Shown: positions 36,754-47,900, counted from the stretch's first letter. The stretch is DNA of 64,000 bases from Slackia equolifaciens (GCF_003725995.1 NZ_QIBX01000007.1:47250-111249); one strand, 5' to 3'. Translations and numbers: made by a program. The notes: a model not told the origin generated them from the letters alone.

Positions 36754-38037
36754 GTGGAGTATCGGGGTGCGCAAGAGACCGCATCGGCGTGGGAGGTTTC
36801 AACGCGCCTCGTCCAACGCCTGTGCGCAGAGGGGCGCGTCGATGGCGCGCGCAAAGTCGGCGGTTCGTGGGTCATTCCGCTGAGCACCCAAAAGCCGGCA
36901 GACCTCCGCTTGGCAAAAGACCGCGATGCCGGCCATTGCCCTGAGGATGTGCCCGCGAGCGCTTCTTTAGACAAGGCGGATGATACGCCGCTCGCCATCC
37001 TCGGCGCCGCGGTGCCCCCTGCCGTCCAGCCCGGTGCGGATGCGCTGGCCGGCTTGATGCCGCTTATGAATTCCGCGTTTGTGCCGGGTGCATGCGGCGA
37101 GGCGATCGAGAGCATCGAGGACTTGGAAGCAAGAGAAATCGCTCGCGCGGAATACTATTATTTCAGCGGCAGGGCAGAGGAGGCCGCTCGGGCAAGCAGC
37201 GCGTTTCTTTCGCACCCTGATCTTGCAACAAGGTTGTCCGCACACCTCATATATGCTTACGCCAACCTTTCTTTGGGAAACATCAACAGCGCGCGGTTCG
37301 CCCTGGCGGAGTTGCGCCTGTCGCTGCATACCGATGCCTCGTCGTCGCCGCAGAGCCGTATCGCCGAAGCGTTCGTGACGTATGCGGCGTCGGTACTGCT
37401 TCATCTTCCGGCGCCCGACGACATGCCTCCTGCTGAAACGTTTTTCTCATTGCTGCCCCCGGGGTTGCGCGCATTCGCTCTCTATATGCATGCTCATCGG
37501 CTGTATTTAGAAGGCGACTATTCCCGCAGCTTAGGCCTGGTAGAAGCGGCGCTTCTCATGATGCCGAGCGACTATCCCATACCCGAGATCTACCTTCACC
37601 TGGTGGCGGTCATGGACCACATGAGCCTCAGGCAGACGGATGCGGCTCGTACGCACCTGCTCGCCGCATGGGCGCTCGCTCGCCCCGACGGCCTGATAGA
37701 GGCGTTTGGCGAGCATCACGGGCTTTTGGGCGGTATGCTCGAATCGGTCATCAAGAAGGATTGGCCGGAAGATTTCAAGCGCATTATCGACATCACGTAC
37801 CGGTTCTCTGCGGGGTGGCGGCGCATTCACAATCCTGTTGCCGAAGAGACCGTGGCAGACAACCTCACAACTACCGAATTCGCGGTGTCGATGCTGGCCG
37901 CGCGCGATTGGACAAACCAGGAGATAGGCGCTCATCTGGGGGTTTCTGCCAACACGGTCAAAAGTTGCCTCGCTTCGTCGTTCAGAAAGCTCGGCATCAG
38001 TCGTCGCCGGGATCTGCAGCAATACATGCTGCGATAG
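36754..38037 (+). CDS. LuxR-family regulator with excisionase-like N-terminus
   Basis: 427 residues from a GTG preceded by AAGGAAAGGGG. Residues 1-45 (YRGAQETASAWEVSTRLVQRLCAEGRVDGARKVGGSWVIP) resemble a small excisionase/MerR-like helix-turn-helix; residues 110-340 are helical and repeat-like, probably a sensory TPR-type domain; residues 365-427 are a LuxR DNA-binding domain (FAVSMLAARDWTNQEIGAHLGVSANTVKSCLASSFRKLGI). It has no membrane segments. It is followed within four bases by a palindromic promoter element and then by three surface-protein genes, so it is the obvious candidate activator of that locus. A TACAAT (36714-36719) may be its own -10. Confidence 0.88.
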   Translation: MEYRGAQETASAWEVSTRLVQRLCAEGRVDGARKVGGSWVIPLSTQKPADLRLAKDRDAGHCPEDVPASASLDKADDTPLAILGAAVPPAVQPGADALAGLMPLMNSAFVPGACGEAIESIEDLEAREIARAEYYYFSGRAEEAARASSAFLSHPDLATRLSAHLIYAYANLSLGNINSARFALAELRLSLHTDASSSPQSRIAEAFVTYAASVLLHLPAPDDMPPAETFFSLLPPGLRAFALYMHAHRLYLEGDYSRSLGLVEAALLMMPSDYPIPEIYLHLVAVMDHMSLRQTDAARTHLLAAWALARPDGLIEAFGEHHGLLGGMLESVIKKDWPEDFKRIIDITYRFSAGWRRIHNPVAEETVADNLTTTEFAVSMLAARDWTNQEIGAHLGVSANTVKSCLASSFRKLGISRRRDLQQYMLR

Positions 38038-38040
38038 CAT

Positions 38041-38095
38041 CACCCGTTTTGCGTCCCTAACGGGTGGAACCACCTTGCGCTTCTTTCCGTACGAT
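38041..38095 (+). promoter_or_regulatory. Palindrome-promoter 1 of the surface locus
   Basis: CACCCGTT-N10-AACGGGTG (38041-38066) is a perfect inverted repeat. A TACGAT -10-like hexamer begins 36.5 bp from its centre (38090). No good -35 is present, as expected of an activator-dependent promoter. It precedes the gene at 38200. The same arrangement recurs at 40392. Confidence 0.7.
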
Positions 38096-38199
38096 GGCAT
38101 GCGCGGGAAGTGTGCTCCCATGCCCTTTCCGCGGCCTAATCACCCGTCTTTCCGACGGGGCAAGCCCATCGGAAGGAAGAGCTGTTTCGGAGGTGGAGT

Positions 38200-40341
38200 A
38201 TGAGCGGTGCGAACGTAGCAAGGGCGCATCACCTATCGCGTGCGGCGTTGCCGTTCGCGGCGATGCTCGCGGGCGTGCTTGCGCTGTGCGGGCTGTCGTG
38301 GATGACGCCCCCTGTCGCATATGCGGCAGATCAGGTGAACGAGCCCATCGTCATCGATGAAAACACGCCCGCCGAGGGCGCATCGGGCCCTGGCTGGGAG
38401 TGGGAATGGGCCGGATCGGCGGGAACGCTGACGCTTGACAACGCCGATATAGTCATCCCCGATACCTATAGTGGTAATGCGAGCGCGGCCATCGTTTTGC
38501 CCGCGGGCTCCACCATTCATCTCATCGGCGAGAACTCTATTGTCATGGCCGCCGGTTCCGCGTCGGCCGATGATGCCTACGCGGCAATCGAATGCGATGA
38601 CGACTTATTGATCACGGGCGACGCTTCTTCGAGCGCCTCAATTCGAGCGGAGGCGGCGGGCAGCGCCGGCCAGGGCATCTGCGCCATGGGCGATTTGAAC
38701 ATCGGCGTCGTAGAGCTCAACGTTATTGCGGATACGACGGCGTCGTCCGAAGCATGGGGCTCGACTGGCATATACGTTGGCGGCAATCTGGTGATCAACA
38801 ATGCCGCTACCGTAGCCGTGACGGGCAGCGAATATGGCCTGCATGTTGCGGGTAGCGCCAATATCACCGACGCTCGTCAGGTGAAATTCGGCACCGAGAA
38901 CGCTTCCGCCGAGGGAAATTCGGCCTTGGTTGAGGGCGAAGCGATGATCTCCGGCGTTGAGGAAGTTATCATCACCGGCTCGGCATTCGAATCGAGGGGG
39001 CAGATGACCATCGCTGCATCCACCCTGACTGCCTCTATTGACGACTCCGACTGGGCTCTCTACGCGCATCAGGGCATAGAGATTACAGACGGCTCTTTTG
39101 TCGAGGCGTCGAGTCCTCGCAACGTCATCGAGACTAATGGCCATATGCTTATTCAGGATTCCGACGTTCGTGCCGAAGGCATTGGCGAAGAGAGCACGGC
39201 GATATTCGTGTCGGGCGACCTTACTATTGCCGACAGCAACGTGACAGCGCTTGGCGATGAGGCTGTGGCCGATACCGTCGGCATATTCGTCCGTGCCGCG
39301 AGTGGCTCCGACTATGCCGGGACGCTCACGTTGGAAGGGGAGCCGTACGTTGTTGCCGAAGGCTCTCTGGCGGCAATCCTGTTCACCTCCTCGGCGGAGG
39401 ATTGGGAGGGCAATCACGTGGTGCTCGATCCCGCTATCGGCGTCATCGAGGGCGGCATGCTGACGTACGCGGAGCGTAGCTTGCCTGATCCTAAAGGGAA
39501 CGTCGAAAGATCGAACAATGTGATGTCGCTTTGGACGTATGCGACCGATAAGGTGACCATCGATGACTACTACAGGGTGAATGGCGCATCCCAGCGTGTG
39601 GTCATCGGCGCAGAGCACACGGTGCTTTTCGTGACCGATAATGGCGATCCCGCCACGGGTCTTAAGTCCATTAAGGCAATTGCCGCCGACGGTACCGAGT
39701 ATGCTGCCGAGGAGTGGCTAGATGGTAGCCATGTGGGCTACTATCGATTCCCCCGCGATCTTCCCGTGGGTGCGTATGAACTGGAATTCGACCCCGGTTA
39801 CGAAACGGCGGACAGCGCCACCATCAGCGTGAGCGATGCGGGCTCCCAAGTATTTACGTTTAATTTCTGCACGGTGGAAATGAAGCAAGCGGATAACGTG
39901 TGGGCGTGGCTCGTCCAGCCGTCGACCGGAGACCGCGTGAGCGTGCTTGAGCACATGCTTATCGGCGCTGAACTGGAGCTTGGCGCGCAGCCCGACAAGG
40001 GTTATGCATTCGCGGAATACCGTGCCACCGGAGCGGCTCCCATGTGGGAGAACGGGGATTCTGGCGTGGCCAATCAGACGGTAGTCGTTGAAGGGGCGAC
40101 GGCCATCGAGCCCACGGTGAAAGCCGAGAGTGCAGCCCCCGGTGCGGGAGACGAGGGGAAGGACCAGAATCCCGGCACCGATACAACGCCCGATGCGCCG
40201 TCCTCCGGCGACAAGGTGTCTTCTCTCCCCACCACCGGCGATGCTCTCGGCGGGGTTGTGGTGCCCGTCGCAATCGTCGCCGCACTTGCGATGATCGCTG
40301 CTATCGCGGCGGCCTGCAAGCGCATCCGCGGCGTGCGTTGA
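38200..40341 (+). CDS. LPxTG-anchored beta-helix surface protein
   Basis: 713 residues, ribosome site CGGAGGTGGAG. Signal peptide with cleavage near AYAA (about residue 42). Residues 65-430 are short repeats of the form GxLTIxxxxV (DLLITGDAS, NLVINNAATVAVTGS, HMLIQDSDVRAEG), which suggest a right-handed beta-helix. Residues 560-650 form a module ending WENGDSGVANQTVVVEG, shared with the protein at 44996. The C-terminus has the sortase signal LPTTGD (676-681), a hydrophobic helix and a KRIRGVR tail. It is probably attached to peptidoglycan and may bind host or glycan ligands; this is inference. Confidence 0.88.
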   Translation: MSGANVARAHHLSRAALPFAAMLAGVLALCGLSWMTPPVAYAADQVNEPIVIDENTPAEGASGPGWEWEWAGSAGTLTLDNADIVIPDTYSGNASAAIVLPAGSTIHLIGENSIVMAAGSASADDAYAAIECDDDLLITGDASSSASIRAEAAGSAGQGICAMGDLNIGVVELNVIADTTASSEAWGSTGIYVGGNLVINNAATVAVTGSEYGLHVAGSANITDARQVKFGTENASAEGNSALVEGEAMISGVEEVIITGSAFESRGQMTIAASTLTASIDDSDWALYAHQGIEITDGSFVEASSPRNVIETNGHMLIQDSDVRAEGIGEESTAIFVSGDLTIADSNVTALGDEAVADTVGIFVRAASGSDYAGTLTLEGEPYVVAEGSLAAILFTSSAEDWEGNHVVLDPAIGVIEGGMLTYAERSLPDPKGNVERSNNVMSLWTYATDKVTIDDYYRVNGASQRVVIGAEHTVLFVTDNGDPATGLKSIKAIAADGTEYAAEEWLDGSHVGYYRFPRDLPVGAYELEFDPGYETADSATISVSDAGSQVFTFNFCTVEMKQADNVWAWLVQPSTGDRVSVLEHMLIGAELELGAQPDKGYAFAEYRATGAAPMWENGDSGVANQTVVVEGATAIEPTVKAESAAPGAGDEGKDQNPGTDTTPDAPSSGDKVSSLPTTGDALGGVVVPVAIVAALAMIAAIAAACKRIRGVR

Positions 40342-40391
40342 TTGCTTTCGTTCGCATGGGCGTACACGTACTGTTCGCTTGATTCCGATTA

Positions 40392-40446
40392 CACCCGTTT
40401 CGTGCCCGAAACGGGTGTAATTCGTTTCCGTGCTCATAGATATGAT
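40392..40446 (+). promoter_or_regulatory. Palindrome-promoter 2 of the surface locus
   Basis: The same CACCCGTT-N10-AACGGGTG palindrome (40392-40417), here within a longer inverted repeat beginning ATTACACCCGTTTCG; TATGAT begins at 40441, again 36.5 bp from the centre. The start codon of the next gene is at 40475. The palindrome could also act as a hairpin, but no T-run follows. Confidence 0.75.
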
Positions 40447-40474
40447 GCTGCTTAAGCTTCGAGAAAGGTGAGCT

Positions 40475-43400
40475 ATGGGCGCGAATGAATTGAGCAAGTG
40501 GCAGAACGCGAACGAGCGGCCAGAAGGCATCACGCGCCGCACCTTTTTAGCGGGCGGCGGCGCCACGGTGGCATCGATGATGCTTCCTTGTTTAGGCACC
40601 TTCGGCGGCAAGGTGGCGTATGCGCAGGAATTCACTGCGGCGGGGGAGGGCGAGAGCGCATCCGAGCCCACCACGCAAATCATCGTCCTCTCTTACAACG
40701 AGATAGGGCTCTCCGTCTACGACGTCAACGAAGAGGGAGCCACCGCCCCGGTGCCCAACGCTCGAGTTTCCATTTCCGCCACCGTTAAAGACAAAACACA
40801 GACGCTCGAGGCCGTATCCGACGAAAACGGCGCGGTGGTCTTCGACGCATCCAAACTGGGAACCGCTATTGATTTGGGCACCATGGGCAGGTGCTACCGT
40901 TTCGAGGGCTCCGTCACCATCACCAAGGAGCATGGCTATCGCAACGTGACCCTCGAAAAGATTCGCGTCGACAGCGGTTCTGCCCTCAAGATTCCCTGTT
41001 GCAAGATTCGCGATGCGTCCATCCCGTACTTCGAATCCCTTTCGTTCAATGGATGGGATATGCAGTACGGCGAATGCGAGGTGATTCGCTGCGAAGCGGC
41101 TACCGATAAAATCGCGCTTACCGGCACGTTGCACATGGAGGGCGTGGATTCCGTCGAAGTGTCGCTTTGGACGCGCGATCTCGGGGAAGATGGCAAGCGT
41201 GCGAGCAGTCCCCTCTTTACCGCCACGGTATCTATGTATGAAGGCGTTGGCCGCCTGAGCAGAAGCGCGTACTATTTGCGTCTTCTCGCACCCACCAAAG
41301 ACCTTCTGCCGCTTAAAAAGGCCTTTGAGATCCAGGTGACAGCGGGCGATCTTGCCTACGTGTTCCCAGTGAATCTTTCGGTCAAAGAGTCCGACATTCC
41401 GCTTTCCACCGGCAATGCCGACATCGTGCCCGGCGTTTCCTATGGTCAAACGGGTTCCGAGCACACCTTGTTCACGCTTCCCGATTCGTTCCCCGCCGTG
41501 CTGCGAGGGTCCAGTTTTACTATGTGGGTTCCTACGTTTCCCGTCGATTTCTACATTTCGCCGTTCGGCATCATGTTCTTGGGCATTGGCGTCACGGGCG
41601 AAAGAAGCGCGAGCAGCATAAACGGTTTTCGTGAGGCGAGCTTTTCCAACGAAACCAATGCTAGCGTGAAGCAGCAATGGAAGGATCTCAATGACCGGTG
41701 GAGTAAAAAGATAGACCAGTATAAAGATATGCGGAAGGGAACCGACCCTGGCAGCTCCAAGGCGTTCGGCCATAAGCTCTCGCCGTCGTTCGGAATCTCC
41801 GGTTCGGTCGAGGCCACGCTGTCCGCGGAATGCAACTGGCTTGAATCGGCTGACGCCATAAAGTTCATGGGCAAAGCCGCCGCCATCTTCGATTTGTATA
41901 TGTTCGTGTCCCTGATTGAGCAGCTCACTATCGGTCCGGTGCCTGTCTTTATTGGAATCAATGTATCCCTCGATGCGCGGCTTTCGTTCTATGCCGCGAT
42001 CGAGTCTCCCAAGGGCGAGCCGCTCGATATCGACCTCGTTCCCGAGAAAACCGGCATCGCCATTGTCATCAACCTCGAGCTGGCGCTTTCCCTCGGCGTG
42101 GGTATCAGCGGCGTACTCAGCGCGTCGCTGCGTGGAGCGGGCAGCCTCTCCATGTATTTTGCCCTGCTTGAAGCTACGGAGGATATCGTGCCTGGCGCTC
42201 CTCGCCACGTGGTGATTGGCGCCGGGATCGAGGTGGCCATCGTGCTGCAAGCCCTTGTTTTCAAATGGAGCGGCAAGATTTGGTCTACCGACTGGCCGCG
42301 CCTTTATGACAACTGGAAGGCGTCGAGCAACGAGGGCGGGCTTCCTTCCAGCTATCTCTCGAATGACTACGCGTTGGGCACGGATTCCAACGGCGCCGGC
42401 GTGTTCGCAAGCGATGCGCTGGTGGACGAGAACGGCGCGGTGAAGCTCGAGGAATTCGGCAAGATCGCCACTATCGTCACATCGTCTGAGCTGCTCAAGA
42501 GCAGGGAGGCGGCCGCCAAGGCAACAACGCGCGCCTTTGCCGCGCCCGAGGCCGCAGAGCCGATCAACTTGGGCAACGGTATGTTCGCCATGCCGTTCAA
42601 CGTCGCTGCGCCCGATGCCTCCGAGGATGCGCTTTCTGAAGGCGAAGACGGCTATGTGTACGAGGACGTGGGCGAAGATCCCCAGGGGGTGTGCACGGGC
42701 TTTGCGGATATCGCGAGCATCGCGCCGAGCGGCGGCGTGGTGCCCAGCAAAGACGTGAAGATCATCAGCGCGTCGTTCAGCAATCCGCGCGAGAAGGTCA
42801 TTACCTACGACGGAATTGTGTACCTGTTCCGCCTCATGAGCGTCGATTACTCCGTGGACGGCACGCATGAGGGCCGCACCCGTCTCTCTGCCCAGATCTA
42901 CAACGCCGAAACCGGGCGCTGGGGACGTCCAAAGGTTTTGGATATTCCCGTCTCGCTTGCGGGCGTAGACCGCGCCGATATGTTCGACTACGATTTCGAT
43001 GTGTGCACTCAGACGGAGATGTCGGCCAGCCTGTATCAAGGTATCTACGTGAGCCTTGTGAGCACCGTGCGCGCAAACGGAGATCAGACCACGTTTTTCG
43101 ATGCGTCTTCCGAATCTATCCTGACGGTTGCCGCTTTCAACCGCGACCTCAAGCGCCTCTGGTCTTCCATGTGGAAGGAAACGCCGGGGTCGACCCCCGC
43201 CAATGCCTATACCGTAACATGCCCGCGCATCACCACCATCATGAAGAACGGGAGGCCGCTCCTGGTGGCGCTGGGCTATTTGCAGCATGCCGCCGACAGC
43301 CCTATGGAGCTTTTTAGCGACAACGCAACCACCACGTGCCGCGTGGCCGTTCCTCTTTCGAACAACCTGGTGCATACCGCGGGCGTGCCGGTGGACGCGA

Positions 43401-44965
43401 CGGCCAACAGCCTCGAGATCTCCAGCATCGATGTCGACGACCAGGATGAATCGGTAGGTTCGTTCAGCCTGGTTTCCCATTCGCGTAACGGCGTAAGCGT
43501 CGCCACGGTCAAGCTGGCAATTAGCAGGGAGCTTCAGGACGCCTCCCCCGAAGAAGAGCTTGATGTCCTGAGCGCTCCCCAGTCCTTTACCTTCTCGGCC
43601 GTGCGTAACATCGTCAACGCGGCGGATGTATCCGACATGCGAGCGTGGCCCGGGCATGCATCGTTCCTCTCGCTGGTAAACGGGGAGCTCTACGAAGCGT
43701 CATTCGACCCCAGCGTTGAAAAAGGCAGCCTCAGCACGCGGCCCGTGGGCCCCGCATCTGCCAAGATGAGCGCGTTTAAGGTGAGCGACAACGGCAACGT
43801 GCTGTTCTTCATGGAAAACAAGGAGGGCAAAAAAGAGCAGTCGTTCGACGAGCACGGCAATCCTATCGATAGCCCCACCGAGAACCGTTATCGCGTTCTT
43901 GCGAGCCTGTATGTCGACGGGTTGTTCTCCGAGCCGTTCCCGCTGGCGGGCCTCACCCATCCCATCGACAGCATTGTGGGCGTATCGGGCAGGGATGTGT
44001 ACACGTTTGTGACGTCTGCCATCACGAGCATGGAAAACAGCACGGCGGATCTGCATTATGTGGAGGTTCCCATCGTGGCCACGGCGTCTATTCTCGGATT
44101 TGCCGCCGAGGAGCTGTTCGTGCTGCAGGGAGAGAGCACGACGTTCGACATCGTGCTGCGCAACGACGGCAATGTGATTCTCACGGGCTGCGTCGCCTCG
44201 CTTCACGACCAGGAAACGGGCGAGAAGGTGGCCGAATCCACGCTCGCGTTTGCCGCCGAGAACGCGTGCGCGTCGGCGTGGAACCCCGAGCTCGCCACCG
44301 AGGTGATCGGGGATGAAATTGCGAACGGGCCGGCGTATTCCGACGATGCCGTGGGGTATTCCGGCGTAGAGGGCTTCCATCGGCTGGCAGACCCCGTTTC
44401 GGCGGGCGTGCTGCTTCCTGGAAAAACGTCGCAGTACCGCGTGGAATTCGCCATTCCCAGCGATTGGCACGGCACGAAGAGCGTCTACGCGGTTGTGAGC
44501 GATTTTAGCTACGAGACGATTGTGTCCATGGCGCCCGACGGCATGGAGGCATCCCCGATTAGCCATGACCCCGATCACGACGAGCTGCCGGGCGTGAGCA
44601 TCGACGTGATCAAGCAGCAGTCCGATGTTTTCGACCCCGGGCTGAGCGAGCCGGAAGTGCGCGTGGTCAAGGACGGCGTTGACGTTGGACCGGGCGCGTC
44701 CGATGGCGGTCAGGATGGTTCCGATGACGGCCAGGGCGGAGGGTCGAACGGTGCCGGCGGTTCGTCGGGCGACAGCCAGCTTGGCAACTTCGCGCAAACC
44801 GGTGACGGTGCCGGCGTGCCCTTCGTTGGTGCGCTTGCCGGCGCCGCCGCGGCAGCATTCGTGGCCTACAGCGCCCGCAGAGCGGCACTGGAGCAAGGCG
44901 AATGGGCCGATTCCCCTGTCGGCCTTGGTCAGGGAGAGTCCTGTGACCGCGACAGGGATCGTTAA
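40475..44965 (+). CDS. Very large Tat-exported, cell-wall-sorted surface protein
   Basis: 1496 residues, ribosome site GAAAGGTGAG. A twin-arginine signal GITRRTFLAGGGATVASMM (about 19-37) with cleavage near AYAQ implies folding before export. A carboxypeptidase-like Ig repeat (VPNARVSISATV...AVVFDA) follows. The central part has hydrophobic amphipathic stretches (residues 460-590, for example ALSLGVGISGVLSASLRG), and later parts show beta-propeller-like spacing with many short beta strands. A Gly/Asp linker precedes a sorting signal FAQTGD (1439-1444), a helix and RR. The sorting box deviates from LPxTG. No catalytic motif is recognised. The Tat-plus-sortase combination is uncommon. Confidence 0.82.
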   Translation: MGANELSKWQNANERPEGITRRTFLAGGGATVASMMLPCLGTFGGKVAYAQEFTAAGEGESASEPTTQIIVLSYNEIGLSVYDVNEEGATAPVPNARVSISATVKDKTQTLEAVSDENGAVVFDASKLGTAIDLGTMGRCYRFEGSVTITKEHGYRNVTLEKIRVDSGSALKIPCCKIRDASIPYFESLSFNGWDMQYGECEVIRCEAATDKIALTGTLHMEGVDSVEVSLWTRDLGEDGKRASSPLFTATVSMYEGVGRLSRSAYYLRLLAPTKDLLPLKKAFEIQVTAGDLAYVFPVNLSVKESDIPLSTGNADIVPGVSYGQTGSEHTLFTLPDSFPAVLRGSSFTMWVPTFPVDFYISPFGIMFLGIGVTGERSASSINGFREASFSNETNASVKQQWKDLNDRWSKKIDQYKDMRKGTDPGSSKAFGHKLSPSFGISGSVEATLSAECNWLESADAIKFMGKAAAIFDLYMFVSLIEQLTIGPVPVFIGINVSLDARLSFYAAIESPKGEPLDIDLVPEKTGIAIVINLELALSLGVGISGVLSASLRGAGSLSMYFALLEATEDIVPGAPRHVVIGAGIEVAIVLQALVFKWSGKIWSTDWPRLYDNWKASSNEGGLPSSYLSNDYALGTDSNGAGVFASDALVDENGAVKLEEFGKIATIVTSSELLKSREAAAKATTRAFAAPEAAEPINLGNGMFAMPFNVAAPDASEDALSEGEDGYVYEDVGEDPQGVCTGFADIASIAPSGGVVPSKDVKIISASFSNPREKVITYDGIVYLFRLMSVDYSVDGTHEGRTRLSAQIYNAETGRWGRPKVLDIPVSLAGVDRADMFDYDFDVCTQTEMSASLYQGIYVSLVSTVRANGDQTTFFDASSESILTVAAFNRDLKRLWSSMWKETPGSTPANAYTVTCPRITTIMKNGRPLLVALGYLQHAADSPMELFSDNATTTCRVAVPLSNNLVHTAGVPVDATANSLEISSIDVDDQDESVGSFSLVSHSRNGVSVATVKLAISRELQDASPEEELDVLSAPQSFTFSAVRNIVNAADVSDMRAWPGHASFLSLVNGELYEASFDPSVEKGSLSTRPVGPASAKMSAFKVSDNGNVLFFMENKEGKKEQSFDEHGNPIDSPTENRYRVLASLYVDGLFSEPFPLAGLTHPIDSIVGVSGRDVYTFVTSAITSMENSTADLHYVEVPIVATASILGFAAEELFVLQGESTTFDIVLRNDGNVILTGCVASLHDQETGEKVAESTLAFAAENACASAWNPELATEVIGDEIANGPAYSDDAVGYSGVEGFHRLADPVSAGVLLPGKTSQYRVEFAIPSDWHGTKSVYAVVSDFSYETIVSMAPDGMEASPISHDPDHDELPGVSIDVIKQQSDVFDPGLSEPEVRVVKDGVDVGPGASDGGQDGSDDGQGGGSNGAGGSSGDSQLGNFAQTGDGAGVPFVGALAGAAAAAFVAYSARRAALEQGEWADSPVGLGQGESCDRDRDR

Positions 44966-44995
44966 CGACAAGCGTGTACGAGATGGGATGATGTC

Positions 44996-47900
44996 ATGAG
45001 TGTGCCAACGATTCTCTTCGGCGAGGGCGCCCGCCCCGCTATCACGCGGTGGGAGCGTCGCATCGCCACCGTGCTGTTCGGGCTGGCCGCCTTGTTTGCG
45101 CTTGCCGTTTGTGCGCCTGTCGCGCATGCCGACGATGGGGCGGAGGGCATTGCGGCGGATGGCGCGGCCGTTGTTAATCTCGAACCCGACGGCTACTACA
45201 ACGCATCGCTTGCCGCAACCCAGACGCTCGTACGCATCAGCGAACCGGGCACCTATGCGATTCTGGGCTCTTCCAGCTTGGTGAGGGTTGTCGTCGCGCC
45301 GGACCCGGGCGATGAGATACGGGTGTACCTGGGCAATGGGCTCAACCTTCATCCAAAGTCCAACGCTGCTATCACGGTTGTTTCTGCATACACGAGCACG
45401 AGTCAGTCCCACGTGGAGCTCATGCTGCTGCAGGGCGCCAAAGCGTCCCTTTCGAGTGGCGACACGTCTGCCGTCTTGCTGTTGGAGGAGCCCTCGACGG
45501 TCACGCCCCCGTCGTCTGAGCCCATGGTTACCATCGGCGCTCAGGACGCGCGGGGCACCCTCACCCTTAAGGCAGGCTCGAAGGCGGGAAGCGCCGGGTC
45601 TCCTGCGCTTGCGGTCGACGGCGCTGGCGCCGCGGACATCGCGGGGGGCACCGTCACGGCCACGGGCGCCGGAGACGCCCCGGGCATTGGCAGGGTATAC
45701 GGCGGCCCCAAGCTTTCGGTCTCCGGCGGCACCGTTACCGCCACAAGCGGCGGCAACGCTCCTGGCATTGGCGTTGTGAGCGGCTCTGCCCAGGTTTCTG
45801 TCTCTGGGGGAACCGTGCACGCCAAAGGCGGGAAAGGCGCTCCGGGCATTGGCGGCATCGAGGGTTCCGCCAGCGTTTCCATTACGGGAGGCGCCGTCTA
45901 CCCCTCGAACGGCTCTATTGATGACGCGCCGCTCATTGGCAGCGTGGAGGGCGATGCCTCCATCTCCATAGCGGGCGGAAAGACCGTTGCGACCGGAGAA
46001 TACGGCCAGCTCGCTCTTGGCAGCAAGGCGGGCAACGCCCAGGTTTCCATTGCGGGAGGAACCGTGGATGTCGGGTTCGCGGCGTGCGGCAGCGGCCCGG
46101 ATGGCACGGCAAAGACCATGATCTACGGCGGCTCATACACGGGCTTCACAACAGGCACGGGCGCATCGGCCTCTACTGCCATCAACCGCGCGGGCGTGAC
46201 CACCTATCGCGTGTTCGCCGGGCTTGAAGGGGCGAAGGCCGGGGTCGGCCTGCGGTCGCTGGAGATTCATGGCGTGAATCCCCCGTATGCATTCAACGAT
46301 GTCGAGACGTCTCTGATACAGGTGCGTGAAGGCGTGCAAGAAGCCGGCGTCATGCTGTGGTTGCCCGAGGCGGGCGAAGTGGTGGGCGCCGTCGATGGGG
46401 AGGGCGTGAGCTACACGGGCGAAATTCATCCGACCAAGCCCTCGTCCGGCCTCGATTACGGCATGCTCGACCAGGAGTGTAACCTTACGCTCGACCCTAA
46501 TACCGATTATGGGTACGAAGGGGAAGCCAAGGTACGCTTGGGTTCGCGCGAGGTGGTCGTGGAGGAAGAGGTGGAGCCTAACGAAGACGGCCTCACGCTG
46601 CTCGGCTTCTTCGACGCACCCGAGGGCGGAACCATGGTCATGGATGCCCAATACCAGCTCGTGTCCGGCGTTGCGGGCTGGACGGATGTTGTGGGCCTAT
46701 GGGATCGCGCCGACGCCCCCTACACCCTCTACGCGCAGTGGCATCGCGATCCTTATATCGTCGCCTATGATGCGAATGTTCCTGCTACTGCCAGCACCAG
46801 GGTTTCGGGTTCTATGGATGCGAGCCACATGGAATACGGCAGGGAAATTTCGCTCGATTCCGTGAGCTATCTGCTGCATGGCTACGAGTTTGCGGGCTGG
46901 AACACTCAGCCCGACGGCACGGGAGATGCCTACGACGATGGCGAGGCGGTTTTCAATCTGGCGGAGCCGGGAGAGCGCATTACCCTGTACGCCCAATGGA
47001 AACCCTGCTCGTATGAGATCACGTTCCGGCCGGGCGAGGGGACTGGCGAAAGCTATGTCCAGTCGTGCGTTTTCGATGAGGCGTCGGCGCTTGATGCCCT
47101 GAAGTTCCAGCCCCCAACGGGCGCGGCGTTTGTCGGATGGCGCGACGAAGACACGGGCGCGCTCTATGCCGATAGGGCATGGGCGAGCAACCTCTGTTCT
47201 GTAGACGGCGGCGGCGTTGTGGAAGGCTCTACGCTTGTGGCGCAATGGGCTCACAACGATGTCACCTTGACCCTCACCCACGATAATCGGCCTGTGCAGC
47301 TGGGCAATTCCCAAGAAGAGATCGTCCTGATTCCCAAAGATGGCGGCGAGCCCGTTGCGGGGTTTGTCCAAGATACGGCATCGGGCGCCTACGTGCTCGC
47401 CGATGTTGCTCCCGGAAACTACGGCATCGATATCAATGCCGTCGACGACAGCGGCGCTGCGCTGTATCCCACCGGCGCGCTCAGTCTGACGGTGGAGGCA
47501 GGCAAACCGGCGGTTTTGTCCATCGAGTATTTCACGGCCGCCGTCGAGGCGGGCGGTCCGGGCGTCGGGGCGTGGATGGGCTCGGCGGGCGTGGAAAGCC
47601 GCGTGGTGCTCAAGGGGACCGAGGTAACGCTTGGTGCCGCAGCCGACGAGGATAACTTCTATACGTTTGACGGCTGGAGCTGCCGAGGCGTCGAGCCTGC
47701 GCAGTGGAGCCCCGACCAAGAGGTTCAAACGGTCACCGTTGAGGGCCCGTTCGTGGCCGTTGCCCATGCTCGCTCCACCGTCTACATGGTGAACTTCGAT
47801 GCCAACGGCGGCGAGGGCGCGATGGCGCCCCAGCGCATCGCCTGCGGTGACCCAACGGCGCTCAGCCCCAACGCGTTCTCACGCGAGGGCTATGAGTTCA

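Noticed and set aside
40592..43657. 1021-codon minus-strand open frame under the giant surface protein
   Set aside because: The plus strand has a Tat signal, ribosome site and sorting signal; the minus frame has none and shows shadow composition.
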